Shown: positions 1 to 6,108, counted from the first letter of the stretch. The stretch is DNA of 6,229 bases from an uncultured Candidatus Saccharibacteria bacterium (GCA_938036845.1 CALHWA010000171.1:1-6229); one strand, 5' to 3'. Numbers and translations: made by a program. Notes: generated from the sequence alone by a model not told the origin.

Positions 1-1148
1 TGGCAGCAGAAGACTACGAGCGTGCTGCCTTGTATAAGCAGCGCATTAGCCAATTGACCGACCAGCTTGAGCAAGCACGTCGCGAGCAAAGCCGCAAAAC
101 TCCACTGGTGCTCACCGAGGATAATATTGCTCATGCCATTGCTGTGATGACACACATCCCGGTTGAGAAAGTCCGCACAAGTGAGGCGAAGCTCCTGCGT
201 AATCTTGAGAAACACCTTGGCAAATATCTGATTGGCCAGGAAGAAGCAGTCAGCAAAGTGGCTCGGGCTATTCGGCGCAGTCGTAGTGGGGTGGCGAGCA
301 GCCAGCGGCCGATCGGTAGCTTTGTCTTTATGGGGCCAACTGGTGTCGGCAAGACCGAGCTGGCACGCGTGCTTGCTCGTGAGGTGTTTGGCTCGGATGA
401 CGCACTGATTAAGATCGATATGAGTGAGTTTGGCGAGAAGCACACCGCAAGCCGGCTTGTTGGCGCACCTGCTGGCTATGTAGGCTACGACGATGGCGGC
501 AAATTGACAGATAAGGTGCGGCGTCAACCCTATAGTGTGGTGTTGTTTGATGAAATCGAAAAGGCTCACCCCGATATTTTCCAGATGTTGCTGCAGCTGC
601 TTGAAGATGGCACACTGACTGACTCGACTGGCCGTGTTGTGAGCTTCCGTAACACGATCATCATCCTTACGAGCAATCTCGGTGCGGATAAAATGCAGCA
701 CAATCGCAGCCTCGGCTTCCAGGTCAAACTGGCCGACGAGGACGATACAGTACAGCAGCAGCGACGCAATGAGTCATATACTCGTGAGGCACTGGAACGA
801 TTCATGCGGCCGGAGCTAATTAATCGGTTTGATGCGATCATCACCTTCCGCCCGCTCACCAAACCAGAGGTTGGGAAGATATTCGACTTGCAGATTGCTG
901 AGCTCAATCGGCGTTTGGCGCGCCAAAGTCTCGCCGTCAAGGTGTTACCAGCGGCAAAGCGACGGTTGATTGCTCAGGGTTACAGCCGCACCTTTGGGGC
1001 GCGGCCGCTGCGGCGCACGATTGAGGATGAGCTGGAGCATCGCCTTGCGGAGGGGATCTTGGCCCGTCACTACGCCAAAGGGTCGGTCTTGACAGTTGGA
1101 GTACGAAAAGGGGAGCTGACGATTGACGCACGTAGCGAAAAGGCCTAA
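1..1148 (+). CDS. clpC: ATP-dependent Clp protease ATP-binding subunit ClpC, C-terminal part (5' end outside window)
   Basis: This is the C-terminal 381 residues of a Hsp100/ClpC unfoldase, a cytosolic ATP-driven ring that threads proteins into the ClpP peptidase. The frame is open to the left edge; the first full codon is at base 3. Numbering from there, residues 1-20 resemble a UVR-type linker (DYERAALYK). The second AAA+ module follows: Walker A GPTGVGKT (111-118), pore loop GYVGYDDGG (158-166), Walker B VVLFDEIEKA with D183/E184, sensor 1 TSN (about 223), arginine finger in RPELINRFD (R275), and sensor 2 GARPLRR (332-338). The tripeptide LGF at 237-239 lies where ClpC/ClpA/ClpX carry the ClpP-docking loop; ClpB lacks this loop, so the family call is ClpC rather than ClpB. 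The N domain and first AAA+ module lie outside the window. The 3' end overlaps the next gene by 26 bases. A TTG at base 30 would be an internal codon, not the start. Confidence 0.95.
   Translation, partial: AAEDYERAALYKQRISQLTDQLEQARREQSRKTPLVLTEDNIAHAIAVMTHIPVEKVRTSEAKLLRNLEKHLGKYLIGQEEAVSKVARAIRRSRSGVASSQRPIGSFVFMGPTGVGKTELARVLAREVFGSDDALIKIDMSEFGEKHTASRLVGAPAGYVGYDDGGKLTDKVRRQPYSVVLFDEIEKAHPDIFQMLLQLLEDGTLTDSTGRVVSFRNTIIILTSNLGADKMQHNRSLGFQVKLADEDDTVQQQRRNESYTREALERFMRPELINRFDAIITFRPLTKPEVGKIFDLQIAELNRRLARQSLAVKVLPAAKRRLIAQGYSRTFGARPLRRTIEDELEHRLAEGILARHYAKGSVLTVGVRKGELTIDARSEKA
1108..1115 (+). promoter_or_regulatory. Ribosome binding site that decides the TTG start of the HExxH gene
   Basis: AAGGGGAG lies inside the 3' end of clpC, 7 bases before TTG at 1123. 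The next in-frame candidates, GTG 1177 and ATG 1180, have no comparable site and would cut into the N-terminal membrane segment. This supports the TTG start and a translationally coupled overlap with clpC. Confidence 0.7.
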
Positions 1149-2121
1149 GCGCCTCCTCTCAACACTGGTCGGCCTAGTGATGATCGGTGGTATGGCCTGG
1201 GCTGGGCTGACCTATGGCCCGGAGCTCTACGATGCTGCAGTGGCGAGCCGGTACCAGCCCGATAGTGCAATGCAAGCGGTGATTGACCAGCTTGAGCTGA
1301 CTGACAAAGGTCGGCAGCTGCTCTATGCGAGTCAGCCACAATTGCAGGACAAGGCTGAGTTTAACAAAAGCTGCAAATCGACTGAGCGCACAGCAGCCAT
1401 CCTTGGCTGCTATCACCTGCGCCGGATTTACGTCTACAATGTGCAGAATCAAGAACTGACTAACGCCGAACCCGTCACAACAGCGCACGAGCTCCTGCAC
1501 GCTGCATATGAGCGGCTTGGCTCAGGTGAGCGGCACCGGATCGACCGGCTTATCGAAGCAGAGTACGCCAAGATTAAGACCAATCCGGTCATCGCCTCAA
1601 TGGTCAAGTACTACGACCAGGCTGAGCCAGGCGAGCGTAATAATGAGCTTCATTCTATTATTGGTACACAGATTGGTACGGTCAGTAGCGAGCTAGAGCA
1701 GCACTATGGTCGGTATTTTCGTAACCGTGCGGCGATTGTCGCACGCAGTGATGCTTACCAAGCTGTCTTTGACAAAGTCGATCAAGAAGCCAAAGCGCTC
1801 AGCAAGGCAATCAACCAAGAAGCTACCCAGCTCCCCACTGATCAAGCACAGTACAAAGAGATGGCTGAGCAGCTGTCGGCTGATATTAAGGTGTTTAATG
1901 CGAGAGCTCAAAATGGCGGCTTTCGCGATGACGCATCATTCCAGGCAGCGCGCAAGAAGCTCTTGGTACGCCAGCGAGCCCTTGAGGCGCAGCGGCTCGC
2001 GATTAATCAGCGCGGTGAGATATATAATGCGAAGATCACTCGGCTCAATGCCTTGTCGGTACGCGCTAACGAGCTGAACCAAAGCATTAATGGCATTGAG
2101 CAACCCAAGGAGCAGGTGTAA
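1123..2121 (+). CDS. Membrane-anchored HExxH zinc metallopeptidase-like protein with C-terminal coiled coil
   Basis: This 332-residue protein has no family name I can give with certainty. Seen in the sequence: a basic N-terminus (KRPKR), then one hydrophobic segment (about 11-31), which by the positive-inside rule suggests a signal anchor with the body outside the membrane. HELLH at 122-126 is a classic HExxH zinc site with E123 as the likely catalytic base. E145, E147 or E175 (in NNELHS) could be the third zinc ligand. C84 and C96 bracket the segment before the site and could form a disulfide, which fits an extracytoplasmic location. Residues about 205-320 are rich in A, Q, K, E and R, with a heptad-like pattern typical of a long helix or coiled coil. 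The TTG start is supported by a strong ribosome binding site inside clpC. The gene overlaps clpC by 26 bases and shares one base with radA. Peptidase activity is inferred from the motif only; the substrate is unknown. Confidence 0.85.
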   Translation: MTHVAKRPKRLLSTLVGLVMIGGMAWAGLTYGPELYDAAVASRYQPDSAMQAVIDQLELTDKGRQLLYASQPQLQDKAEFNKSCKSTERTAAILGCYHLRRIYVYNVQNQELTNAEPVTTAHELLHAAYERLGSGERHRIDRLIEAEYAKIKTNPVIASMVKYYDQAEPGERNNELHSIIGTQIGTVSSELEQHYGRYFRNRAAIVARSDAYQAVFDKVDQEAKALSKAINQEATQLPTDQAQYKEMAEQLSADIKVFNARAQNGGFRDDASFQAARKKLLVRQRALEAQRLAINQRGEIYNAKITRLNALSVRANELNQSINGIEQPKEQV

Positions 2122-3476
2122 TGGCACGAGCTCGCACGATGTTTGTCTGCCAGCAGTGTGGTGCGCGCTCACCAAAGTGGACGGGCAAGTGTGAGCAATG
2201 TGGCCAGTGGAATAGCCTCGTCGAGCAAGCACCAGCCCCGGTGGGGAAATCGGCTGTGGCACGGAGCGCTGGCCAAGGTACGTTGCTACAGCCGCGGCCA
2301 ATCACTGCTGCAAGCCAGGATGAGCCAGCAGCTCGGCTTGCAACGGGCATTGCCGATCTTGATGCAGTGCTGGGTGGTGGTATTTTGCCTGGTGGAGTGC
2401 TTCTTCTGGCGGGGCAACCAGGCATGGGCAAGAGCACTCTCTTGCTCCAGGTCGCGCATGCGGTTGCTCGGCAGCAAGCGGTGCTCTATATCAGTGGTGA
2501 GGAGTCGGCTGGGCAGGTGGCGCTGCGGGCCACTCGACTGGGTGCCGACCAGCACGAGGCATTGTCGTTTGCAGCGAGCACGAGTGCTAATGATATTGCG
2601 GCTACCATCCGTACTGGCCAATACCAGCTGGTAATTGTCGATTCGATTCAGACACTGAGCCTGGCTGAGATCACCAGTGCACCAGGCACCGTAAGCCAGA
2701 TTACTAACGCCAGCAACGTTATCATTCAAGCGGCCAAGCAATCAGGGACGGCGGTAGTGCTGGTAGGCCATGTGACGAAGGAAGGGTCGATCGCGGGGCC
2801 CAAGGTACTTGAGCATCTCGTGGATGTGGTGCTGCAGTTTGAGGGCGATCGCTACGGTGGCTTTAAGGTGGTGCGGGCCATCAAGAACCGCTATGGTAGC
2901 ACGAATGAAGCGGCGATTTTTGCTATGGGTGAGCGTGGCCTGACAGTAGTAGAGAACCCCTCAGCTGCGCTGCTTGCCGAACGCCAAAATGCTGATGGTT
3001 CAGTAGTACTGGCTACCCTCGAGGGTAATCGCCCTATCCTTGTCGAGATCCAAGCACTTGTCAATCCAACCCATTTCGGGTATCCTAAGAGGACAGCCAG
3101 CGGATTTGATCTCAACCGACTCAACCTTTTGATCGCTGTCCTCGAGCGGCGCACCAAATTGCAATTATCCGATAAAGATATCTACATCAACGTTGTCGGT
3201 GGACTCAAGTTGGCTGATCGGGCGGCTGACTTAGCCGTCATTATGGCAATCGCCAGTGCTGCTGCTGGCCGACGTCTTGACGATGGTGTGGTGGTCTTTG
3301 GTGAGGTGGGCCTTGGCGGTGAAGTGCGCAGTGCCCAAGCGGCTGAGCGGCGCATTGCTGAGGCGCAAAAACTCGGCTTCACCAAAGCAATTGCTCCGCA
3401 TTCTGGCCTTAAGACGCCCTTTGTTCATGATGTGCGCGATATCCGCAGCGCACTCATTACCTATCTAAAAACATAA
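2121..3476 (+). CDS. radA: DNA repair protein RadA (Sms)
   Basis: This 451-residue protein is close to the usual RadA length. RadA is a cytosolic RecA-like, DnaB-like ATPase that drives branch migration of recombination intermediates. Domains in order: a four-cysteine zinc finger (C10, C13, C24, C27), the RecA-like core with Walker A GQPGMGKS (98-105) and Walker B QLVIVDS (D174), the RadA signature KNRYG (255-259), and the Lon-like C-terminal domain (about 300-450) with GEVGLGGEVRS (394-404). The signature is usually KNRFG; the Y for F change is conservative. The Lon-like domain is structural in RadA, not a working protease. ATG at 2121 uses the last A of the upstream TAA (TAATG), with AAGGAG at 2107-2112 eight bases before it, so translation is probably coupled. 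No promoter was seen just upstream. Identification is secure. Confidence 0.97.
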   Translation: MARARTMFVCQQCGARSPKWTGKCEQCGQWNSLVEQAPAPVGKSAVARSAGQGTLLQPRPITAASQDEPAARLATGIADLDAVLGGGILPGGVLLLAGQPGMGKSTLLLQVAHAVARQQAVLYISGEESAGQVALRATRLGADQHEALSFAASTSANDIAATIRTGQYQLVIVDSIQTLSLAEITSAPGTVSQITNASNVIIQAAKQSGTAVVLVGHVTKEGSIAGPKVLEHLVDVVLQFEGDRYGGFKVVRAIKNRYGSTNEAAIFAMGERGLTVVENPSAALLAERQNADGSVVLATLEGNRPILVEIQALVNPTHFGYPKRTASGFDLNRLNLLIAVLERRTKLQLSDKDIYINVVGGLKLADRAADLAVIMAIASAAAGRRLDDGVVVFGEVGLGGEVRSAQAAERRIAEAQKLGFTKAIAPHSGLKTPFVHDVRDIRSALITYLKT

Positions 3477-3489
3477 CAAAAGGAACAAC

Positions 3490-4659
3490 ATGCAATTATC
3501 TACTATTGTGTTGCTTATCATCACACTTATTATCCTTGGCGAAGTTAGTTATCTTCTGGCTCGGCTGCCGCGTAACACGCTCAAAACAAAAGGGCGAGCA
3601 TTATTAGTCGATACGTCAGTACTAATGGACGGTCGCATCACAGCCGTTGCCAAAACAGGATTTATTGGTGACACGCTGGTGATCCCCCGGAGTGTGGTGG
3701 GCGAGCTGCAATTTTTGGCAGATCATGCCGACAGCGACAAGCGAGCTCGTGCGCGCTATGGCCTCGACGTCGTGACTGAGCTGCAGGCGATGGACGAAGT
3801 TGAGGTAGAGCTCTTGCAGGATGGCAGCAAAGCACGTGAAGGGGTTGACGAGCGGCTGCTGAGTTTGGCCAAGCAGCATGGCGCGTGGCTGCTCACGATT
3901 GATTATAATCTCAACAAAGTTGCCACTGTGGAGGGGATTGGCGTGCTCAATATCAATGAGCTGGCACAAAGCATCCGGATGGCGCATTTGCCTGGTGAGC
4001 ACCTCACGCTGGCGCTCCTGCAGAAGGGCCAGGACGCCCATCAGGCGGTAGGGCACTTGCCTGATGGGACGATGGTGGTCGTGGAGCAAGCCAGTAGCCA
4101 GCTGGGCCGCACCTGTGAAGTGGAGATTATTCGCAACCTTCAGACCGCCGCAGGCAAGATGATCTTTGCCAAGCTCGTCAAAAAGCCAGCACCTCAGCCT
4201 GCCAAAGCTCATCCAGCTGAAGCATCATCAGGAAAAGCAGTAGCGCAAGAAGAGCCGGCCACTCAACCATCTACTCAGCCCAAACCAGCAAAGACATCGC
4301 GCTCTCGCCAGTCGTCACGAGCTCGCACTGCTCAAACATCGGTAGAGAAGGCAGACAAGAAAAAAAAGCAACCAGCCCCAAGCCAATCTCAACAAACTGT
4401 ACGTGAGAAAGCAAAACCAGTGGAGCAACCACAGCCAAAGCAGCCAGCCAAGCGTACCTCTCGTACGCGAGCTGCTACAGCTCCGAAGTCTCCACAGACT
4501 TCTCGATCGACCAGCCGCGCCAAACAACCAACAACGAGCCGCACCTCACAAGCAGTCACGCAAGCTGATCCCAAGAAACGAACCACTCGCTCATCATCAC
4601 GCCGCCGTGTTGACCACGAAACAGCGCTACTTGATTTGGTGCAGAAGCAGACGGATTAG
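3490..4659 (+). CDS. PIN-TRAM domain protein (YacL-like putative RNase) with long basic C-terminal tail
   Basis: This 389-residue protein has one N-terminal membrane helix (about 4-24), a PIN nuclease domain (about 36-165), a TRAM domain (about 168-230), then a low-complexity tail. The PIN acidic set appears complete: D41 in LLVDTSVLMDG, E72 in VVGEL, D120 in VDERLL and D138 in LTIDYNLNKVA. The family is that of Bacillus YacL, whose gene also lies downstream of clpC and radA. PIN domains are metal-dependent ribonucleases and TRAM domains bind RNA, so a membrane-tethered RNA-cleaving enzyme is likely; the target is unknown. YacL has about four membrane helices, so this N-terminus is shortened. 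ATG at 3490 has AAAAGGAA (3478-3485) just before it and lies 13 bases after radA. The frame closes with tandem stops TAGTAG (4657-4662). The tail (231-389) has 36 K/R against 12 D/E. Confidence 0.9.
   Translation: MQLSTIVLLIITLIILGEVSYLLARLPRNTLKTKGRALLVDTSVLMDGRITAVAKTGFIGDTLVIPRSVVGELQFLADHADSDKRARARYGLDVVTELQAMDEVEVELLQDGSKAREGVDERLLSLAKQHGAWLLTIDYNLNKVATVEGIGVLNINELAQSIRMAHLPGEHLTLALLQKGQDAHQAVGHLPDGTMVVVEQASSQLGRTCEVEIIRNLQTAAGKMIFAKLVKKPAPQPAKAHPAEASSGKAVAQEEPATQPSTQPKPAKTSRSRQSSRARTAQTSVEKADKKKKQPAPSQSQQTVREKAKPVEQPQPKQPAKRTSRTRAATAPKSPQTSRSTSRAKQPTTSRTSQAVTQADPKKRTTRSSSRRRVDHETALLDLVQKQTD
4180..4608 (+). other. Low-complexity basic tail-coding segment of the PIN-TRAM gene
   Basis: Codons 231-373 encode mainly K, R, S, T, P, Q and A, with no hydrophobic core, so the segment is expected to be disordered. 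TSR occurs five times (residues 269, 323, 337, 341 and 349). Residues 321-373 hold 16 basic residues and one acidic residue. The segment stays in the frame of the nuclease and runs into a short amphipathic end-piece (ETALLDLVQKQ, 377-387), so it reads as a genuine extension rather than a frameshift product. Nucleic-acid or ribosome binding is a reasonable inference; nothing here proves it. Confidence 0.75.
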
Positions 4660-4819
4660 TAGTTTATATTTCTTGGCTGAAGGTGTACATAGATAAACGT
4701 ATCATGACGAGGCCAGAAGTCGTTCCAATTCATGCGCGAGCACCATGGCTTGAAGATTAACTGGTCTTAGGAGGGATCATTACAAAGCTAGCAGATAGCA
4801 AAGAGATATTGTTTGATTT
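4660..4819. other. Intergenic region without a gene
   Basis: No supportable gene, RNA gene or intrinsic terminator was found between the PIN-TRAM stop and the phosphatase promoter. The DNA is AT-richer than the flanking genes. It holds a second in-frame stop (4660-4662), an 18-codon open frame (4704-4760) without a ribosome binding site, and an AGGAGGG at 4769-4775 not followed by a usual start codon. How the upstream operon ends is not visible. Confidence 0.6.
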
Positions 4820-4848
4820 TTGACACATGATTCTCAGGGTGCTATACT
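4820..4848 (+). promoter_or_regulatory. Sigma70-type promoter of the inositol-monophosphatase-family gene
   Basis: The -35 box TTGACA (4820-4825) matches consensus perfectly. After a 17-base spacer comes the -10 box TATACT (4843-4848), with five of six consensus bases. Transcription should start near 4855, giving a leader of about 26 bases before ATG 4881. This is the strongest promoter seen in the window, and it makes the phosphatase gene transcriptionally independent of the upstream operon. Confidence 0.85.
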
Positions 4849-4849
4849 G

Positions 4850-4865
4850 ATGGTAGTAATACCAT
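4850..4865. promoter_or_regulatory. Operator-like inverted repeat over the expected transcription start
   Basis: ATGGTA (4850-4855) and TACCAT (4860-4865) form a perfect 6-bp dyad around GTAA. It begins two bases after the -10 box and ends just before the ribosome binding site, a classic position for a repressor. Because the expected start is near 4855, most of the left arm would not be transcribed, so a DNA operator is more likely than an RNA hairpin. The regulator is unknown; no regulator gene is in the window. Confidence 0.45.
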
Positions 4866-4866
4866 G

Positions 4867-4875
4867 AAAGGGAAG
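4867..4875 (+). promoter_or_regulatory. Ribosome binding site of the phosphatase gene
   Basis: AAAGGGAAG ends five bases before ATG 4881. An earlier ATG at 4864 is in another frame and lies too close to the predicted transcript start to be used, so this site fixes the start at 4881. Confidence 0.65.
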
Positions 4876-4880
4876 CGACT

Positions 4881-5696
4881 ATGCATACCTATCGAGACTT
4901 TCTCACCATCACCCTCACTGCCGCCGCGAAGATTGCAGCCGCGAACTTTGGCAATCTCTCTCACTCGGTCAAGGCGGGAGATCGCAATCAAGTCTTGACA
5001 GAGACCGACCTGGAGATCGGCCATTTCCTGACGGACGCAATTCGCACAGCATACCCTGACCATAATATCATCGACGAGGAGCTGGGCTGTGTCGATAACG
5101 GGTCGCGCTACACCTGGGTGGTTGACCCGATCGATGGGACGAGCAACTTTGCGGCGGGGCTACCACAGTATGGCATTATGCTTGGGCTGCTCGATCATGA
5201 AACGCCAGTCGCTGGTGGCATTTCCCTACCTACCTTTGGCGAGATCTACGTTGCGACCAAGGGTGCGGGCGCCTGGTGTAATGATCAGAAAATCCATGTC
5301 TCGCGTGAAACCGACCTTGCTAATAGTCTCGTCGCGTATGGTATTGACGGCCACCCTGAGGATCCAGCCCGGACAAAGCGCGAAGCTGAACTACTTGGTA
5401 CCATCATCCTCTCGATCCGTAATCTCCGCTCGTCTAATAGTGTCGTTGACCAAGCAATGGTTGCGAAGGGTGCCTATGGTGTCTGCGCCAACCAAACGAG
5501 CAAGATCTGGGACAACGTCGCGCAGCAGATCATTATTGAGGAAGCAGGCGGCGTCTATACCGATATTGCTGGTAACCCCATGGATTACCACAACGCCCTG
5601 AACCGCTCCCACGAGAACTTCACCTGGTTGGCGGGAGCGCCGGAGCTGCATCGGCAGTTGGTGGGGGTGGTGAGGCCTTTATTATCTGCCGCATAG
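4881..5696 (+). CDS. Inositol monophosphatase family protein (Mg-dependent sugar or nucleotide phosphatase)
   Basis: This 271-residue cytosolic enzyme has the usual family length and all main metal-site motifs. K31 and TETD (T40, D43) lie near the N-terminus, followed by the acidic pair E66/E67 (IIDEELG). The signature WVVDPIDGTSNF (79-90) holds D82 and D85, and WDNVAQ (210-215) with D211 is followed by IIEEAGG (218-224). The family hydrolyses phosphate monoesters with two or three Mg ions. Substrates vary between members: inositol-1-phosphate, histidinol phosphate, 3'-phosphoadenosine phosphates, NADP or fructose-1,6-bisphosphate. The substrate cannot be read from this sequence. The gene has its own strong promoter with an operator-like repeat, and no metabolic gene lies beside it in the window. 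No convincing + strand terminator follows directly. The stop codon adjoins the first copy of a short direct repeat. Confidence 0.93.
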   Translation: MHTYRDFLTITLTAAAKIAAANFGNLSHSVKAGDRNQVLTETDLEIGHFLTDAIRTAYPDHNIIDEELGCVDNGSRYTWVVDPIDGTSNFAAGLPQYGIMLGLLDHETPVAGGISLPTFGEIYVATKGAGAWCNDQKIHVSRETDLANSLVAYGIDGHPEDPARTKREAELLGTIILSIRNLRSSNSVVDQAMVAKGAYGVCANQTSKIWDNVAQQIIIEEAGGVYTDIAGNPMDYHNALNRSHENFTWLAGAPELHRQLVGVVRPLLSAA

Positions 5697-5711
5697 CCCT
5701 AGCTGCCGCAT
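5686..5711. repeat. 9-bp direct repeat across the phosphatase stop codon
   Basis: CTGCCGCAT occurs at 5686-5694 and again at 5703-5711, a period of 17 bases. The first copy encodes the last residues and runs into the TAG stop; the second is outside the gene. It may be a small tandem duplication at the gene end. No function is evident. Confidence 0.5.
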
Positions 5712-5762
5712 GTAACTGGTAAGCTTAATTCGTCCGAGAAGTTGGAGAAATTGTGATGGGTG

Positions 5763-5852
5763 TGGAGTCTATGATGATTGCGCGAAGGCATGCTGTGAGA
5801 GATAATTGGCTAAGGATTCTTGGATGAGCTAGAATCGCGATGATCGACTCCA
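5763..5852. repeat. Nested inverted repeats (7-bp outer arm, 6-bp inner hairpin)
   Basis: TGGAGTC (5763-5769) pairs perfectly with GACTCCA (5846-5852). Inside it, GATTCT (5815-5820) pairs with AGAATC (5831-5836) around a 10-base loop. The nested layout could fold a 90-base RNA, but arms this short also arise by chance. There is no U-run directly after either hairpin, so neither is called a terminator. Confidence 0.3.
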
Positions 5853-5943
5853 AAGCAGATGTATTCTATTTTTAATCGTAAGCTCTAAATTTCTTGATAT
5901 TCCCATTATGGAGATGCCTAATCCCCCGATATCTTATTCGAAG

Positions 5944-5958
5944 GGTGTAGGCTATACC
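5944..5958. repeat. Short hairpin GGTGTA-GGC-TATACC
   Basis: This is a 6-bp stem with one G-U pair and a three-base loop. No T-run follows on either strand. It is one of several small structures in this region and its role is unknown. Confidence 0.3.
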
Positions 5959-5975
5959 ACTAAGGGGCAAATAAC

Positions 5976-6018
5976 AGGCTTGGAGTAGATAGATATAGAA
6001 GCCTAGATTTAAACTCCA
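5976..6018. repeat. Interleaved inverted repeats that could form a pseudoknot
   Basis: AGGCTT (5976-5981) can pair with AAGCCT (5999-6004). TGGAGT (5981-5986) can pair with ACTCCA (6013-6018). The two stems interleave and share only base 5981, so they could form an H-type pseudoknot with stems of 6 and 5 bp, or act as alternatives. Whether the region is transcribed is not shown. Confidence 0.3.
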
Positions 6019-6048
6019 TATAGCTGAGAGTAGTGTGTATTTGTATGT

Positions 6049-6058
6049 AGCGCGCGCT
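6049..6058. repeat. Perfect 10-bp CG palindrome
   Basis: AGCGCGCGCT is its own reverse complement and stands out in AT-richer surroundings. It could be a protein binding site or a methylation or restriction target. There is no direct evidence for either. Confidence 0.35.
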
Positions 6059-6108
6059 GCTCAAAACAGAGATAATGCAGTTCCAGTCATGCTAGTAAAC
6101 TCCACTAT

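Noticed and set aside
2143..2634. 163-codon + strand frame inside radA
   Set aside because: It is a shadow of the RadA zinc finger and Walker A region in another frame.
3622..4212. 196-codon open frame on the - strand
   Set aside because: It lies wholly inside the PIN-TRAM gene, antisense to well-conserved PIN and TRAM motifs, and shows no domain of its own.
4403..4696. 97-codon + strand frame overlapping the PIN-TRAM tail
   Set aside because: It is an alternative frame of a low-complexity basic tail, without a ribosome binding site. The main frame continues to a tandem stop and a plausible C-terminus.
4704..4760. 18-codon frame MTRPEVVPIH... in the 4660-4880 spacer
   Set aside because: No ribosome binding site or visible promoter, and too short to support.
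4864..4986. ATG at 4864 as an alternative start before the phosphatase
   Set aside because: It is in a different frame, lies inside the inverted repeat and is too close to the predicted transcription start.
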